A stretch of DNA of 30,386 nt from GCA-2687025 sp964473525. GTDB lineage: Bacteria; Poribacteria; WGA-4E; GCA-2687025. Below the pieces are notes generated by a model. It was not told where the DNA came from. It saw only the letters and a list, made by a program, of their open reading frames with translations, and searched no databases. The stretch covers positions 1 to 30,386 of the forward strand of contig CAYYPK010000062.1 of the NCBI GenBank assembly GCA_964473525.1. Direction: 5' to 3'. A program made the translations under genes and the position numbers. This document shows positions 8,829 through 17,491 of this stretch, in pieces (the first letter of the stretch is position 1; the number at the start of each line of letters is the position of its first letter).

Positions 8829-10886
8829 TCAGTCCGCGCGCGCCCGAGCTCGTAGCTTCAAGAACACGCCGCGGAGCCGCGTGCGATCTTCTTCCGTCAG
8901 CTCCCCATCAGCACGCTGTAGCTGCCAGGCACCGGCGTCTACCGTCCCCGTATCCAGCTCTCGCACTCCCCGGTCCAAGGCTGCGGTTGCATCGTTGTGG
9001 CGGCCGCGCAGGATGTGAGCTTCCGCCAGCGTCGCGTAGACGATGAGTCGGGTGGCGTCCGCGTGGATGTACGAGGCGAGCCACTGCTCCGCGAGGTGGG
9101 CGGCGTCATCGAGCCGGCCCGTCCGCAGCAACAGTGCAGCATACTCCGTGAAGGCCTCCCCGAAGTACGGCTCGAGCGTCATGCACTGAGCGTAGCGATC
9201 AGCGGCTTCCTGGTCATCGCCGGTAACACCGGCGACGCGAGCGAGGTAGATCTGTGTCACTCCGTCGTCGACAAGGGTCTGCGCGGCGCGGACCAGCGCT
9301 TTCCGCGCTTCGGCATGCTGACCAGACTCGTACAGGACGATGCCGCGGTTCTTGTACAACTGCGCCATCAACAGCCCGTGTAGATGGCGACGCCGGTCTT
9401 CTCCCGGCGTGCGTTCGAGGTACGCCTTCGTGATCTCGGGCCGCAGGCGCAGGTCGGTCATGACGGTGAATCCCTCGATGTCTTCGTTCTCCAAGCTGCG
9501 AGCTGGAGAGCGCGCGAAGGTCGTGATTGCCGTCTGCACCGCTCGCAGGACGTGCTCGGCGCCGTACCTATCGCGCATGAGGAACAGACGCGCGGCATGG
9601 TTGTAGTAGGTGAGCACGTGGCCGGGACGTTCGCGCAGGACGAAGCCGATGTCATCTGAGTAGTGGGGCGAACCCACCGTCGAATACAGGCTTCGGACGT
9701 AGGGATCAGCCCGCCAGCCGGGCACGCGCTCCAGTTCGGCGCGGACGGGCGCGGCGTCGACGCCACTTGTGAATAAGTACCATGCGCGGTCGATGTGTCG
9801 CTGACGGTCGTCTACTCCAAACCGTGCGAGCCGGGCTCTCCGTCTCTGTAGGTGTCCTGCCGGCATGGGATATACGTGCCTGTCCAGGAATGCCTTCACC
9901 TGCTGCGTCCAGGAACTCTCAACGCACGCGTAACGGTATCCGGCGTCCGCGATCGCGCGCCGCTCGGCTTCGTGGGACAGGAAATAGGCGATGAGTTCCT
10001 CGGCTTCGTCGAAGTCGTCGTAGTAGACGACATGAACGCCTTCCTGCAACGGCTTTTCGAGGCCGCCAAGCTCGTTGGGGCGCCGAGCCAATACCATGGC
10101 GCCGGCCGCCATCGCCTCTCCGAGGCGGTACGTCATATTGGGCGGCCCTTGGCCGGAGTGTTGGAACACGATCTTCGAGCGGCGGTACACGTCCATCTGG
10201 TCGTGCAAGTAGATGCCTTCGCGAACGTAGACGCCAACGCCCTTGCGTGAAAGCCGGCTGAGCTTCTCGAGCTCCAGGCAACGCAGCCGGCTCTGCACGG
10301 GCGACGAGTGACCGATGAAGGAGATGTCTATCGGACGGGCGTCGGCCGACGCGTCCGCGCGCGCGTCGAATCGGGGTGTCAGCCAGCTTGCCGTGAAGTA
10401 GTTGAAGCACGCCCAATTGTCGAAGCCGTGGGACTGGAAGCTCGAGACTATCTCCGGATACGACGTGCCCACGAGATCGAAGTAGTAGGCGAGCCGGTGA
10501 TACATGTCCGCGAATTTGAACTCGTCCTCGAGCCACGCGACGACAGGGACATGGGAATCATCGAGACCACGCGGCAGGAACGGCACATTTGGCCGCAGGT
10601 AGAGAACCCAATCGGGATCCCACGGCGCCCCGCGAAGCGCCGTGTCCATGTCGGCGTTGGGCTCCACCCGCGTGTATGCGCACTCCGGGTCCGCTTTCGC
10701 CCACGCGTCGATAGCGCCGTAGTTGGACGCGGGGCCAACGGCGTGCACTTCATGTCCGAGTTCGCGAAGCCCCTTATGGAACGTATGCAGGCAAGGCGTC
10801 GGAGGGTAGGAGTGCAGTACAAGAACCCGCCGGTGCGACGTGGGAACCTCGTGCCGGAAAGCTAGAGCCGAGTCCTCGGCTGACAT
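8829..10886 (-). CDS. CgeB-like glycosyltransferase with TPR-rich C-terminus
   Basis: A 685-residue protein. After the short lead MSAEDSALAFRHEVPTSHRR, a Rossmann strand VLVLHSYPPTPCLHTF opens a GT-B glycosyltransferase of the CgeB/DUF3880 type: DWVLYLRPNVPFL, VVAWLEDEFKFADM, DISFIGHSSPVQSR, and the donor-site region MTYRLGEAMAAGAMVLARRP. The part from about residue 400 to the end is all-helical, with TPR-like repeats around 500-660 (for example NRGIVLYESGQHAEARKAL, YAALLLRTGRLDDAAHLAEQ, EAHILRGRHNDATAALDRG). TPR tails usually bind partner proteins or peptide substrates. ATG at 10886 is preferred over upstream in-frame starts because AGGAGAG lies eight bases before it. The gene is convergent with the GT10-CgeB fusion, 39 bases away. 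Confidence 0.8.
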   Translation of the reverse strand: MSAEDSALAFRHEVPTSHRRVLVLHSYPPTPCLHTFHKGLRELGHEVHAVGPASNYGAIDAWAKADPECAYTRVEPNADMDTALRGAPWDPDWVLYLRPNVPFLPRGLDDSHVPVVAWLEDEFKFADMYHRLAYYFDLVGTSYPEIVSSFQSHGFDNWACFNYFTASWLTPRFDARADASADARPIDISFIGHSSPVQSRLRCLELEKLSRLSRKGVGVYVREGIYLHDQMDVYRRSKIVFQHSGQGPPNMTYRLGEAMAAGAMVLARRPNELGGLEKPLQEGVHVVYYDDFDEAEELIAYFLSHEAERRAIADAGYRYACVESSWTQQVKAFLDRHVYPMPAGHLQRRRARLARFGVDDRQRHIDRAWYLFTSGVDAAPVRAELERVPGWRADPYVRSLYSTVGSPHYSDDIGFVLRERPGHVLTYYNHAARLFLMRDRYGAEHVLRAVQTAITTFARSPARSLENEDIEGFTVMTDLRLRPEITKAYLERTPGEDRRRHLHGLLMAQLYKNRGIVLYESGQHAEARKALVRAAQTLVDDGVTQIYLARVAGVTGDDQEAADRYAQCMTLEPYFGEAFTEYAALLLRTGRLDDAAHLAEQWLASYIHADATRLIVYATLAEAHILRGRHNDATAALDRGVRELDTGTVDAGAWQLQRADGELTEEDRTRLRGVFLKLRARARAD

Positions 10887-11441
10887 GGGCGACTCTCCTG
10901 CGCGCGGTCCAACACGAACGATGGGCCGCGCTTTCAGCTTCTGCCGCCTACGAGCGCGGGCAAGGGAGCCCGCTGGCCACATCGTCGAGGCTGGCAGCCG
11001 CTGAGCCGGCGTTCGTGGCACACATCAGGCACGTGATACACGAGCGTTCGCGCGGCCGTCAAGAGCCCCTTGCTGGAGCCGGCAAGGTACCGACAAGGTG
11101 CGCTCCCTGCCACTGCAGGTCGCCGCCAGTTCCACGGCGTGGCGGATCTGGATACCATGTGGCGTGTTTCCCGTAAGGAGCTGCGTTAGCAGTTTCGAGC
11201 GCCGCCAAGACACTGGACTCATGCATCGTGAACTGCAACCCGCGCGGTGAGGTTCGTATTGCGACGCTCAACCGTCCGCGATGCCGCGTAGATACGGTGT
11301 CTGCCGTCCACACGCATCGCGCAGTGGCGGCGATAGACCACTACTCGGCCGACCGGTCGCGACGTGATCGCGGACCTCGGCGGCCTCGGTCAGCTGCCTA
11401 GATGTCGCTGGCAACCGACCACTTCCAATCAGAGGCGCGTG
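10887..11441. other. 555-base divergent intergenic region
   Basis: This region lies between two divergent glycosyltransferase genes and must hold both promoters. I see no convincing gene. A short minus-strand frame (11059-11223) encoding about 55 residues beginning MHESSVLAALETANAAPYG is possible but has no ribosome site or recognised domain. No clear -35/-10 pair or strong hairpin is visible. Confidence 0.4.
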
Positions 11442-13202
11442 ATGCGCATCGCGTACATGGGCTCCAATTACTGTGGCCAGTTCCTCCCGCCCCCAGACGG
11501 CCACGAAGCTATATGGATGCCCTACGCGCCGTTGTTAGGGCAGGCGTTCGCAGCCGCAGGGGTGGACCCCTCGTGGCCGGACGTACTCGTCGTCGTTCTC
11601 GCGGAGACTTACCCGCTGCCCATGGACATGGAGACCTGTCCCTGTCCAACCGTGGCGATCCTCGTCGACTGGCAACAGTGGGCGGACGCGCTGCTGGCGC
11701 ACGCGCCGGCGTTCGATCTGATCCTGGTAGACGGCAGTGGCGCGGCTGGGCTTTCGCCGCTCCTGCCGGGCAAGGTCAGGACGTTCTCCCCCATGGGCAA
11801 CTTCTCCGGCGTGACGCCGGACGATCCGCCCACTCCGCTGGCGGAGCGCCCGCACGACGTGGCATTCATAGGCCGGTTCTCTCCGCCTGAGCAGTACGCC
11901 GGGCGCGTGAAGGGTCTGAGCGCGCTCTATCCGCTGGCGCACCGATACAACGTGCGTATCCTGAGCGGGCTGAGTCCCGAGGCGTACCGCGACGCGCTCT
12001 GCTCGACCAAGATCATCGTGAACCACGCTGCGTGGCCGGTGCAGGAGGGAATGAACGCGCGAAACATCGAGGCGTCCGTGTGCGGAGCTCTCGTGCTGTC
12101 GGAGTCCTCTAACCTAGGCGTGTCTTCCTACTTCGACCACGACGAAGCGTTGTTCTACGACGAAGCCACGCTCGCGGATCAGATCTCCTGGGCGCTCACG
12201 CACGTGGACGAAGCACAGGCGATGGCGGACAGGGCGCGGAAGAAGGCGAGCGTGCCTCGCACCGCGGAATACCTTGCGATTCTGGAGGACATCGTCGGCC
12301 GCCCCCGACAGCGGACCAAGCGATCTCCCCACGACGCGCTCACGGGTCTTTGCTGCGGATTCGGCAATTGGGGCTCCGAGTCCGGTCGTCCGCCGGGGGT
12401 GATTCAGGCGATGCTGGAGTTGTCCCAGCGGAGGGATCCAGAACTCACGGCCGACGCCCGCTGGCACGATCTCCTCGGTGTCGCGTTAGCGGAGATCGCT
12501 GGCGAGTTGGACAGCATGGGTCAGTCCCATCAGGCCGACAGGCTCCGCGCGAATCCAGCGCTTGCGCCGGACGCCTCGTGGCTCCGCGCCGTAGCAGCGG
12601 ACGCGTCCTCGGCGCATCCGCTCTACAACCTCGGTCGCTACTGGGTGAGTAGGCGGGAGTGGCGGCGCGCGTGGGATCTGCTTGGGCGCGCGCGCGATCT
12701 GCTGAGACGTGTCGGGCCCGACGCGGTTGAGGGTCTCCCGATCGTATATCCCGTCCGCGCGGAAGACGTGTCTGGACTCGATCGCACGCTCGCGTTTCAC
12801 GCCAACGCAACGCCGTTCGAGTCGGGCGAGGAACGCCTGGCGGCCCTGTTGCTCTGGCGCACGTGCGAGTTGTTGGGAGACATCGCAGAAAGAACGGGGC
12901 GGCGCGACGACGCGCGGACGCTGTACGAGGAGGCGTGCGAGGCGTGTCCCGACATCGCGACATCGGCGCTCCGCAAGCTGCTGGAACTCGCCGTCGCGCG
13001 GGACGACACCGAGTGGCAGATGGCGTGCTGTCGTCGCATCGTCGACGTGAACCCGCTCGACCTCAGACACCGAGACCTGTGGATCGCAATGTCCCGCTCC
13101 TCGGGCGCGACAGATCAGGAGTTCGAGGCCGACACCGAGCTGCTACGCACGGCGCTGGCGTCATCGACGCCGCGTGAGCCATCGCCCGTCGAGCGCCTCT
13201 AG
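11442..13202 (+). CDS. CgeB-like glycosyltransferase with TPR-like C-terminus
   Basis: A 586-residue protein with the same architecture as its divergent neighbour but low similarity. The N-terminal GT-B part starts MRIAYMGSNYCGQFLPPPDG and has PTVAILVDWQQW, DLILVDGSGAAG, HDVAFIGRFSPPEQY and the donor-site segment NARNIEASVCGALVLSESS, followed by EALFYDEATLADQISWAL. From about residue 300 onwards it is helical, including YNLGRYWVSRREWRRAWDLL and DIAERTGRRDDARTLYEEA, which read as TPR units. ATG at 11442 has AGAGG six bases upstream. It is probably co-transcribed with the DUF268 methyltransferase that follows 59 bases later. A role in polysaccharide or protein glycosylation is inferred from family and context. 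Confidence 0.8.
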   Translation: MRIAYMGSNYCGQFLPPPDGHEAIWMPYAPLLGQAFAAAGVDPSWPDVLVVVLAETYPLPMDMETCPCPTVAILVDWQQWADALLAHAPAFDLILVDGSGAAGLSPLLPGKVRTFSPMGNFSGVTPDDPPTPLAERPHDVAFIGRFSPPEQYAGRVKGLSALYPLAHRYNVRILSGLSPEAYRDALCSTKIIVNHAAWPVQEGMNARNIEASVCGALVLSESSNLGVSSYFDHDEALFYDEATLADQISWALTHVDEAQAMADRARKKASVPRTAEYLAILEDIVGRPRQRTKRSPHDALTGLCCGFGNWGSESGRPPGVIQAMLELSQRRDPELTADARWHDLLGVALAEIAGELDSMGQSHQADRLRANPALAPDASWLRAVAADASSAHPLYNLGRYWVSRREWRRAWDLLGRARDLLRRVGPDAVEGLPIVYPVRAEDVSGLDRTLAFHANATPFESGEERLAALLLWRTCELLGDIAERTGRRDDARTLYEEACEACPDIATSALRKLLELAVARDDTEWQMACCRRIVDVNPLDLRHRDLWIAMSRSSGATDQEFEADTELLRTALASSTPREPSPVERL

Positions 13203-13261
13203 GACGACACGCAACGAAGCGGGACACCAAGTATCCCACGTAGCCGGCAGGGAGTGACGCC

Positions 13262-14134
13262 GTGCCACCGATTCGTCAGCAGATAGAAGCCAAGCTACGC
13301 GAGGTGGTGCGGCGCGTTGAGGGCGCTGGGAATACTGACATTGGCGCGAGCGAAACGCGGGAGAATATACTCGCGGCCGCGCGGGATTTGCTGGCTGCCG
13401 TACCCTCCGTCTACCATCCGAATGGCGCGGTGCGGAACGACCTCCTCGTGCGCTTTATGGACGAATTCCACGCGTTCACGATGCAGGACTTCCCGGCCGT
13501 CCTGACTAGCGGCTTCACAGCCTTCGAGCTCGAGCCGCGTTACGAAACCGACCCGCAGGTGGTGGACGGAGAGTACATCTACCAGAACGCGTGGGCTGCG
13601 GACCACGTGTTCCGGCTTCGCCCGGACTACTTCGTGGATGTGGGGTCGCAGACTGCCTTCTGTACGCTTGTGTCCCGCGTCGTGCGATGCATCGCGATCG
13701 ACGCGCGCCCAACCCCGCTCTTCCTCGACAACCTCGAGTACCGCACGGGCGAGGCCCAGAGCCTGCCGTTCGACGACGGAACAGTACCCCTGCTGACCAG
13801 CCTGCACGCCCCGGAGCACTTTGGCCTTGGGCGCTACGGCGACACGGTGGACTACCACGGCACGGCGCGCGCGTTGGCCGAATACTTACGCGTCGTGGCT
13901 CCCGGCGGGCATCTTGTGGTGGCGATGCCTGCCGGGGCCAAGTCCCTGATAGTCTTCAACGCGGTACGCGTCTACACGCGGGATATGATGCGCGAGACGT
14001 TCGCGGGCTGCGATGTCCTTGACGAGCTGTTTCTGGCTCCCGACCCAATAACCCACGAGGAACTCGTGCGCCGTACCGAGGGCGACGAGCGCCGATGTGG
14101 GCTGTACGGGTTGCTGCTCCAGAAGCATGAGTGA
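13262..14134 (+). CDS. DUF268-type SAM-dependent methyltransferase
   Basis: A 290-residue protein. The N-terminal third is helical (MPPIRQQIEAKLREVVRRVE). The Rossmann core begins YFVDVGSQTAFCTLVSR (motif I variant), followed by CIAIDARP (acidic end of strand 2), GEAQSLPFDDGTV and the DUF268 hallmark HAPEHFGLGRYGDTVDYHG, then YLRVVAPGGHLVVAMPAG and FNAVRVYTRDMM. DUF268 proteins are class I methyltransferase-like and often sit among polysaccharide genes. Here the gene follows a glycosyltransferase by 59 bases, suggesting O-methylation of a glycan. The GTG start at 13262 has AGGGAG about eight bases upstream. The glycine-rich loop is less canonical than GxGxG, so activity is not certain. Confidence 0.8.
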   Translation: MPPIRQQIEAKLREVVRRVEGAGNTDIGASETRENILAAARDLLAAVPSVYHPNGAVRNDLLVRFMDEFHAFTMQDFPAVLTSGFTAFELEPRYETDPQVVDGEYIYQNAWAADHVFRLRPDYFVDVGSQTAFCTLVSRVVRCIAIDARPTPLFLDNLEYRTGEAQSLPFDDGTVPLLTSLHAPEHFGLGRYGDTVDYHGTARALAEYLRVVAPGGHLVVAMPAGAKSLIVFNAVRVYTRDMMRETFAGCDVLDELFLAPDPITHEELVRRTEGDERRCGLYGLLLQKHE

Positions 14135-14172
14135 CGCTCTCTTCCCGGCGACGCCAAAGGCGGAGCACGACA

Positions 14173-14214
14173 GAGGCGCGTCGGTGGTAGCTAGCTACCA
14201 CGCCAACGCGCCTC
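14173..14214. terminator. two-tier hairpin between convergent genes
   Basis: An 18-base perfect palindrome GTGGTAGCTAGCTACCAC (14184-14201) is nested in a second perfect 9-base stem, GAGGCGCGT (14173-14181) with ACGCGCCTC (14206-14214). It sits between the ends of convergent genes (14134 and 14285) and could stop transcription from both sides. No clear T-tract follows on either strand, so the termination mechanism is uncertain. Confidence 0.55.
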
Positions 14215-14284
14215 ACCAAGTCTTACTGCCCGGCCGGCCCTCGCCGTCGCCTCTGGCACGCGACGCCGCGGGACGGGCGCATGC

Positions 14285-14758
14285 CTAGCCCTGTAGTTCG
14301 GCGAGGCGTTCGAGCCCCTTGTCGTTGAGCTTATAGCGCCCTTTGCCGGCGCGGACGATCTGCTTACGCTTCTTGTGCAGGTCGTTCGTGCGGTTCGACG
14401 TGCGCTTGAGCACGACGCCTACAGTGTCGAGGAGCTCCGCGCAGTCCTTGCCGGTGAAGGTCTTCTGACCTCGCACGACACGCAGATAGTCTCCCGCGAC
14501 CAGGAACTGGTCGGAGATACTCAGGTTTTCACCGTGACCGGCGAGATGCGTGGCGAATGTCGGCTCGGGGTCGGCTTCGGCCACGACTTCCTCGGGCGCC
14601 TCTTCCTCGTCCGGCTCCTCGGCGACTTCCTCTTCGATACCGAGGATCTCCGCCATACGCAGCTTCTCGAAGTGCTTGAGGACAAACTCCTCCGATCCCT
14701 GCACCTCGACCTCGCGGCCGTCTCGGCTTACTCGTATACGCGTTGCGATGTCGGACAC
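14285..14758 (-). CDS. hypothetical protein with acidic linker and basic C-terminal helical domain
   Basis: 157 residues in three parts. The N-terminal segment (about 5-38) reads IRVSRDGREVEVQGSEEFVL, a beta-hairpin-plus-helix pattern. A Glu/Asp/Pro-rich linker (about 41-66, EEEVAEEPDEEEAPEEV) follows. The C-terminal domain (about 75-157) has a Lys/Arg-rich stretch (SNRTNDLHKKRKQIVRAG) and ends GRYKLNDKGLERLAELQG, which looks like the wing and last helix of a winged-helix fold. I do not recognise the family; a DNA- or RNA-associated role is a weak guess from the basic winged-helix-like end. The GTG start at 14758 has GGAGGAG nine bases upstream. It lies 125 bases after the ABC ATPase gene on the same strand. 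Confidence 0.7.
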   Translation of the reverse strand: MSDIATRIRVSRDGREVEVQGSEEFVLKHFEKLRMAEILGIEEEVAEEPDEEEAPEEVVAEADPEPTFATHLAGHGENLSISDQFLVAGDYLRVVRGQKTFTGKDCAELLDTVGVVLKRTSNRTNDLHKKRKQIVRAGKGRYKLNDKGLERLAELQG

Positions 14759-14883
14759 GTTTTCTCCTCCGCGTGTTCACGCGCGTCGGCGCAACGGGTT
14801 GGCGCCGGCGACACGGCGGAGCAAGCCCCGGCTCTCCGTGACTCATCCACCGGTCAGTTTCTACGACGCGGGAGGTGGGCAGG

Positions 14884-15939
14884 TTACCCGGCGGGCTCAG
14901 GCGCGCGAACGGCCGCGGCGTCCGCGTAGTGACAACGCGCGTCGTGACCCGGAGCGATCTCCAGCAGCTCCGGCATCTCGGTTCGGCAGTCGTCCTGCAC
15001 ATGAGGGCATCTCGGATGGAAGGCGCAGCCCGACGGCGGGTTGCTAGGGTCGGCCACCTCGCCTTCGAGCGCGACGCGCTTCCGTCGTCGGTTCGGATGG
15101 GGAGCCGGCACGGACGACAGCAGCGCCTCCGTGTAGGGATGCTTCGGCGCGCGGAACAGCTCGTCCGCGTCCGCCATCTCGACGATGCGACCGGCGTACA
15201 TGACGGCGATACGGTCGCTGATGTGCCGCACTACGCTGAGGTCGTGCGCGATGAAGAGGTACGTCAGGCTGAGTTCGTCGCGAAGATCCTGTAGTAGGTT
15301 CAGCACCTGCGCCTGCACGGAGACGTCCAACGCGGACACCGGCTCGTCCGCGACGATGAGCTTGGGCTTCAGCGCGAGCGCCCGCGCGATGCCTATACGC
15401 TGACGCTGGCCGCCGCTGAACGCGTGCGGATAGCGACGCATGACGTGCGTCTCCAGCCCAACGCGCCTCAGCAATTCCTCGACGGCGGCCTCGCGTTCGC
15501 CGGCGTCTTTCATCCCGTGGACTAGCAGCGGCTCGCCCACGATGTCGAAGACCGTCATGCGTGGGTTCAGCGACGCGTACGGATCCTGGAACACCATCTG
15601 CATGTGGCGTCGCAGATCCTTCAGCGCCGGGCGGGAAGCCGTTGTCAGATTCGTCTCGGAGCCGTTCACGCGGAAGTACGCCTCGCCGGATGTCGCGGAC
15701 AGCGCGCGCAGTATGACTCGCCCCACAGTCGTCTTCCCGGACCCGCTCTCGCCGACGAGACCGAGGCACTCCCCCTCGTACAGATCGAACGAGACCCCGT
15801 CCACCGCGCGGACGTGTCCCACGACCTGCGACATAACGCCGCTGTGTATGGGGAAGTGCTTCCGCAGGTCGCGCACGCGCAGAAGCGGATGGCGCAACTC
15901 GGTCGCCGTTGTTTCCTGAGCCTCTGCTCCGTGCGCCAT
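14884..15939 (-). CDS. oligopeptide/dipeptide-type ABC transporter ATP-binding protein (OppF/DppF family)
   Basis: 351 residues. All ABC motifs are present: Walker A GLVGESGSGKTTVGR, Q-loop MVFQDPYASLNPRMTV, signature FSGGQRQRIGIARALAL, Walker B LIVADEPVSALDVSVQ, and switch His in FIAHDLSVVRHI. The C-terminal oligo_HPY extension has the four-Cys pattern GCAFHPRCPHVQDDC...C seen in peptide importers. N-terminal RHPLLRVRDLRKHFPIHSG is typical of the OppF/DppF half. ATG at 15939 is preferred over 15984 because GGAAGG sits seven bases upstream. It normally pairs with an OppD-type ATPase and two permeases, none of which is here, so the subunit is an orphan or the rest lies elsewhere. Likely acts at the inner membrane in peptide or sugar import. 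Confidence 0.85.
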   Translation of the reverse strand: MAHGAEAQETTATELRHPLLRVRDLRKHFPIHSGVMSQVVGHVRAVDGVSFDLYEGECLGLVGESGSGKTTVGRVILRALSATSGEAYFRVNGSETNLTTASRPALKDLRRHMQMVFQDPYASLNPRMTVFDIVGEPLLVHGMKDAGEREAAVEELLRRVGLETHVMRRYPHAFSGGQRQRIGIARALALKPKLIVADEPVSALDVSVQAQVLNLLQDLRDELSLTYLFIAHDLSVVRHISDRIAVMYAGRIVEMADADELFRAPKHPYTEALLSSVPAPHPNRRRKRVALEGEVADPSNPPSGCAFHPRCPHVQDDCRTEMPELLEIAPGHDARCHYADAAAVRAPEPAG

Positions 15940-16033
15940 GGTGGCCCTTCCGGTCGAGGAACGCTCCGTATCCGCCGCCATCATGGTCGCCCCGGCTGTC
16001 GCGAGGCAAGTCCCACGGTGGCTGAGGTACGGG

Positions 16034-16091
16034 GTTGCTGAACACGGTCTTGCTCAGCAACGCCAGCGCGTACATGATGCGTTGCAGCAAC
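16034..16091. promoter_or_regulatory. inverted repeats in divergent promoter region
   Basis: An 8-base perfect inverted repeat GTTGCTGA (16034-16041) / TCAGCAAC (16054-16061) with 12 bases between is followed by a near-palindrome GTTGCAGCAAC (16081-16091). All four arms share GTTGC/GCAAC. They lie in the 182 bases between the ABC ATPase and sulfatase starts, so they may be an operator for both genes. The regulator is unknown. Confidence 0.4.
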
Positions 16092-16121
16092 ACGGACGAC
16101 CGCAGCGCCCGAGGATGAGAC

Positions 16122-17491
16122 ATGTCCCAGCAGACACGCAGAGAGTTCCTCCGCCGCAGCGCGATGGGGGCGATGGCTCTGGCGACGGCCAGCCGCGCGG
16201 GTTCGGCGCGCCCGCCGAACATCGTCTTCATCATGGCGGACGATCTCGGCTACGGCGACCTCGGGTGCTACGGCCAGGAGCGCATCAAGACGCCGAACAT
16301 CGACAAGCTCGCGGCGGAGGGCATGCGCTTCACGCAGTGTTACGCCGGCAGCACCGTGTGCGCGCCGTCGCGATCCTCCCTGATGACGGGTCAGCACACC
16401 GGGCACACGTTGGTGCGGGGCAACGCGCGCATCCCGTTGCGACCGGAGGACACGACCGTCGCCGAGGTGATGAAGGAGGCGGGATACGCGACGGGGATGG
16501 TCGGAAAGTGGGGTCTCGGGGAGCCGACACGACCGGCATACCCAACAGGCAGGGCTTCGACTACTGGTTCGGGTACCTGAACCAGCGCAACGCACACAAC
16601 TACTATCCTGAGTACCTGTGGCGCAACGAGGATCGGTACCCGTTGCCTGCCAACGCGGACGATGCGCGGGGCTCCTACACGCACGACCTGTTCACGGACG
16701 AAGCGTTGCGCTTCATCGACGACCATCAGTCCGAGCCGTTCTTCCTCTACCTTCCCTACACGATTCCCCACGCCAACAACGAGCTCGGGCGAGAGACGGG
16801 CGACGGCATGGAAGTCCCGTCGCAGGGCGACTACGCGGACACGGACTGGCCACACGTCGAGAAGAGCACGGCGGCGATGATCTCGCGGCTCGACGCCGAC
16901 GTCGGTAGAATCATGGCGCGCCTGGATGAGTTGGGCATCGACGACAACACGGTCGTGTTCTTCACGAGCGACAACGGGCCGCATCGCGAAGGAGGACACG
17001 ATGCGGAGTTCTTCGAGAGTCGTGGGCCGCTTCGAGGCATCAAGCGCGCGCTTTACGAGGGTGGGATACGCGTACCCATGATCGCCCGCTGGCCGGGCGT
17101 GGTACCGGAGGGCGCGGTCAGCGACACGCCATGGGCATTCTGGGACGTCTTGCCGACGGCGGCGGACATCGCGGGCGCTTCGCCGCCAGAGGGCATCGAC
17201 GGCGTGTCCGTGCTTCCAACGCTGCGCGGCGCCGACCAGACGCCTCACGATTACCTGTACTGGGAGTTCTACGAACGGGGATTCGACCAGGCCGTCCTGA
17301 TGCATCCGTGGAAGGGCGTTCGTCGGAAGCGCGCAGGCGGGAAGCTCGAACTCTACAACCTAGACGACGACATCGGCGAAGCGAACGACATCGCCGCGAA
17401 CCATCCCGACGTCGCCGCGCGGATCGCTGAGATCATGGGCGAGGCCCACGTCGACAACCAGCACTACCAACTGCCGACGGCGGGCGGCTAG
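16122..17491 (+). CDS. Tat-exported sulfatase, interrupted by a one-base frameshift
   Basis: An arylsulfatase-type (family S1) enzyme of about 456 residues when repaired. The N-terminus TRREFLRRSAMGAMAL is a twin-arginine signal. NIVFIMADDLGYGDLG carries metal ligands D40/D41. CAPSR (C80-R84) is the formylglycine motif, and FFTSDNGPH gives the later Asp-Asn pair. The frame from 16122 breaks after KWGLGEP and ends at 16580, while the frame continuing DTTGIPNRQGFDYWFGYLNQ runs to 17491. Adding one G to the GGGG run at 16518-16521 restores GLGGADTTGIP, which matches the family. So the break is a missing base in a homopolymer, either assembly error or real mutation. The ATG at 16122 has AGGA upstream. 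The enzyme would hydrolyse sulfate esters, probably on polysaccharides, in the periplasm. A partner FGE is required; none that looks catalytic is in the window. Confidence 0.8.

Noticed and set aside
11025..11313. Small minus-strand frames in the 10887-11441 gap
   Set aside because: No ribosome site, no recognised domain, and two overlapping frames look equally plausible.
15044..16234. 396-codon minus-strand frame overlapping the ABC ATPase
   Set aside because: Same strand but other frame than the complete ABC ATPase; no motif.
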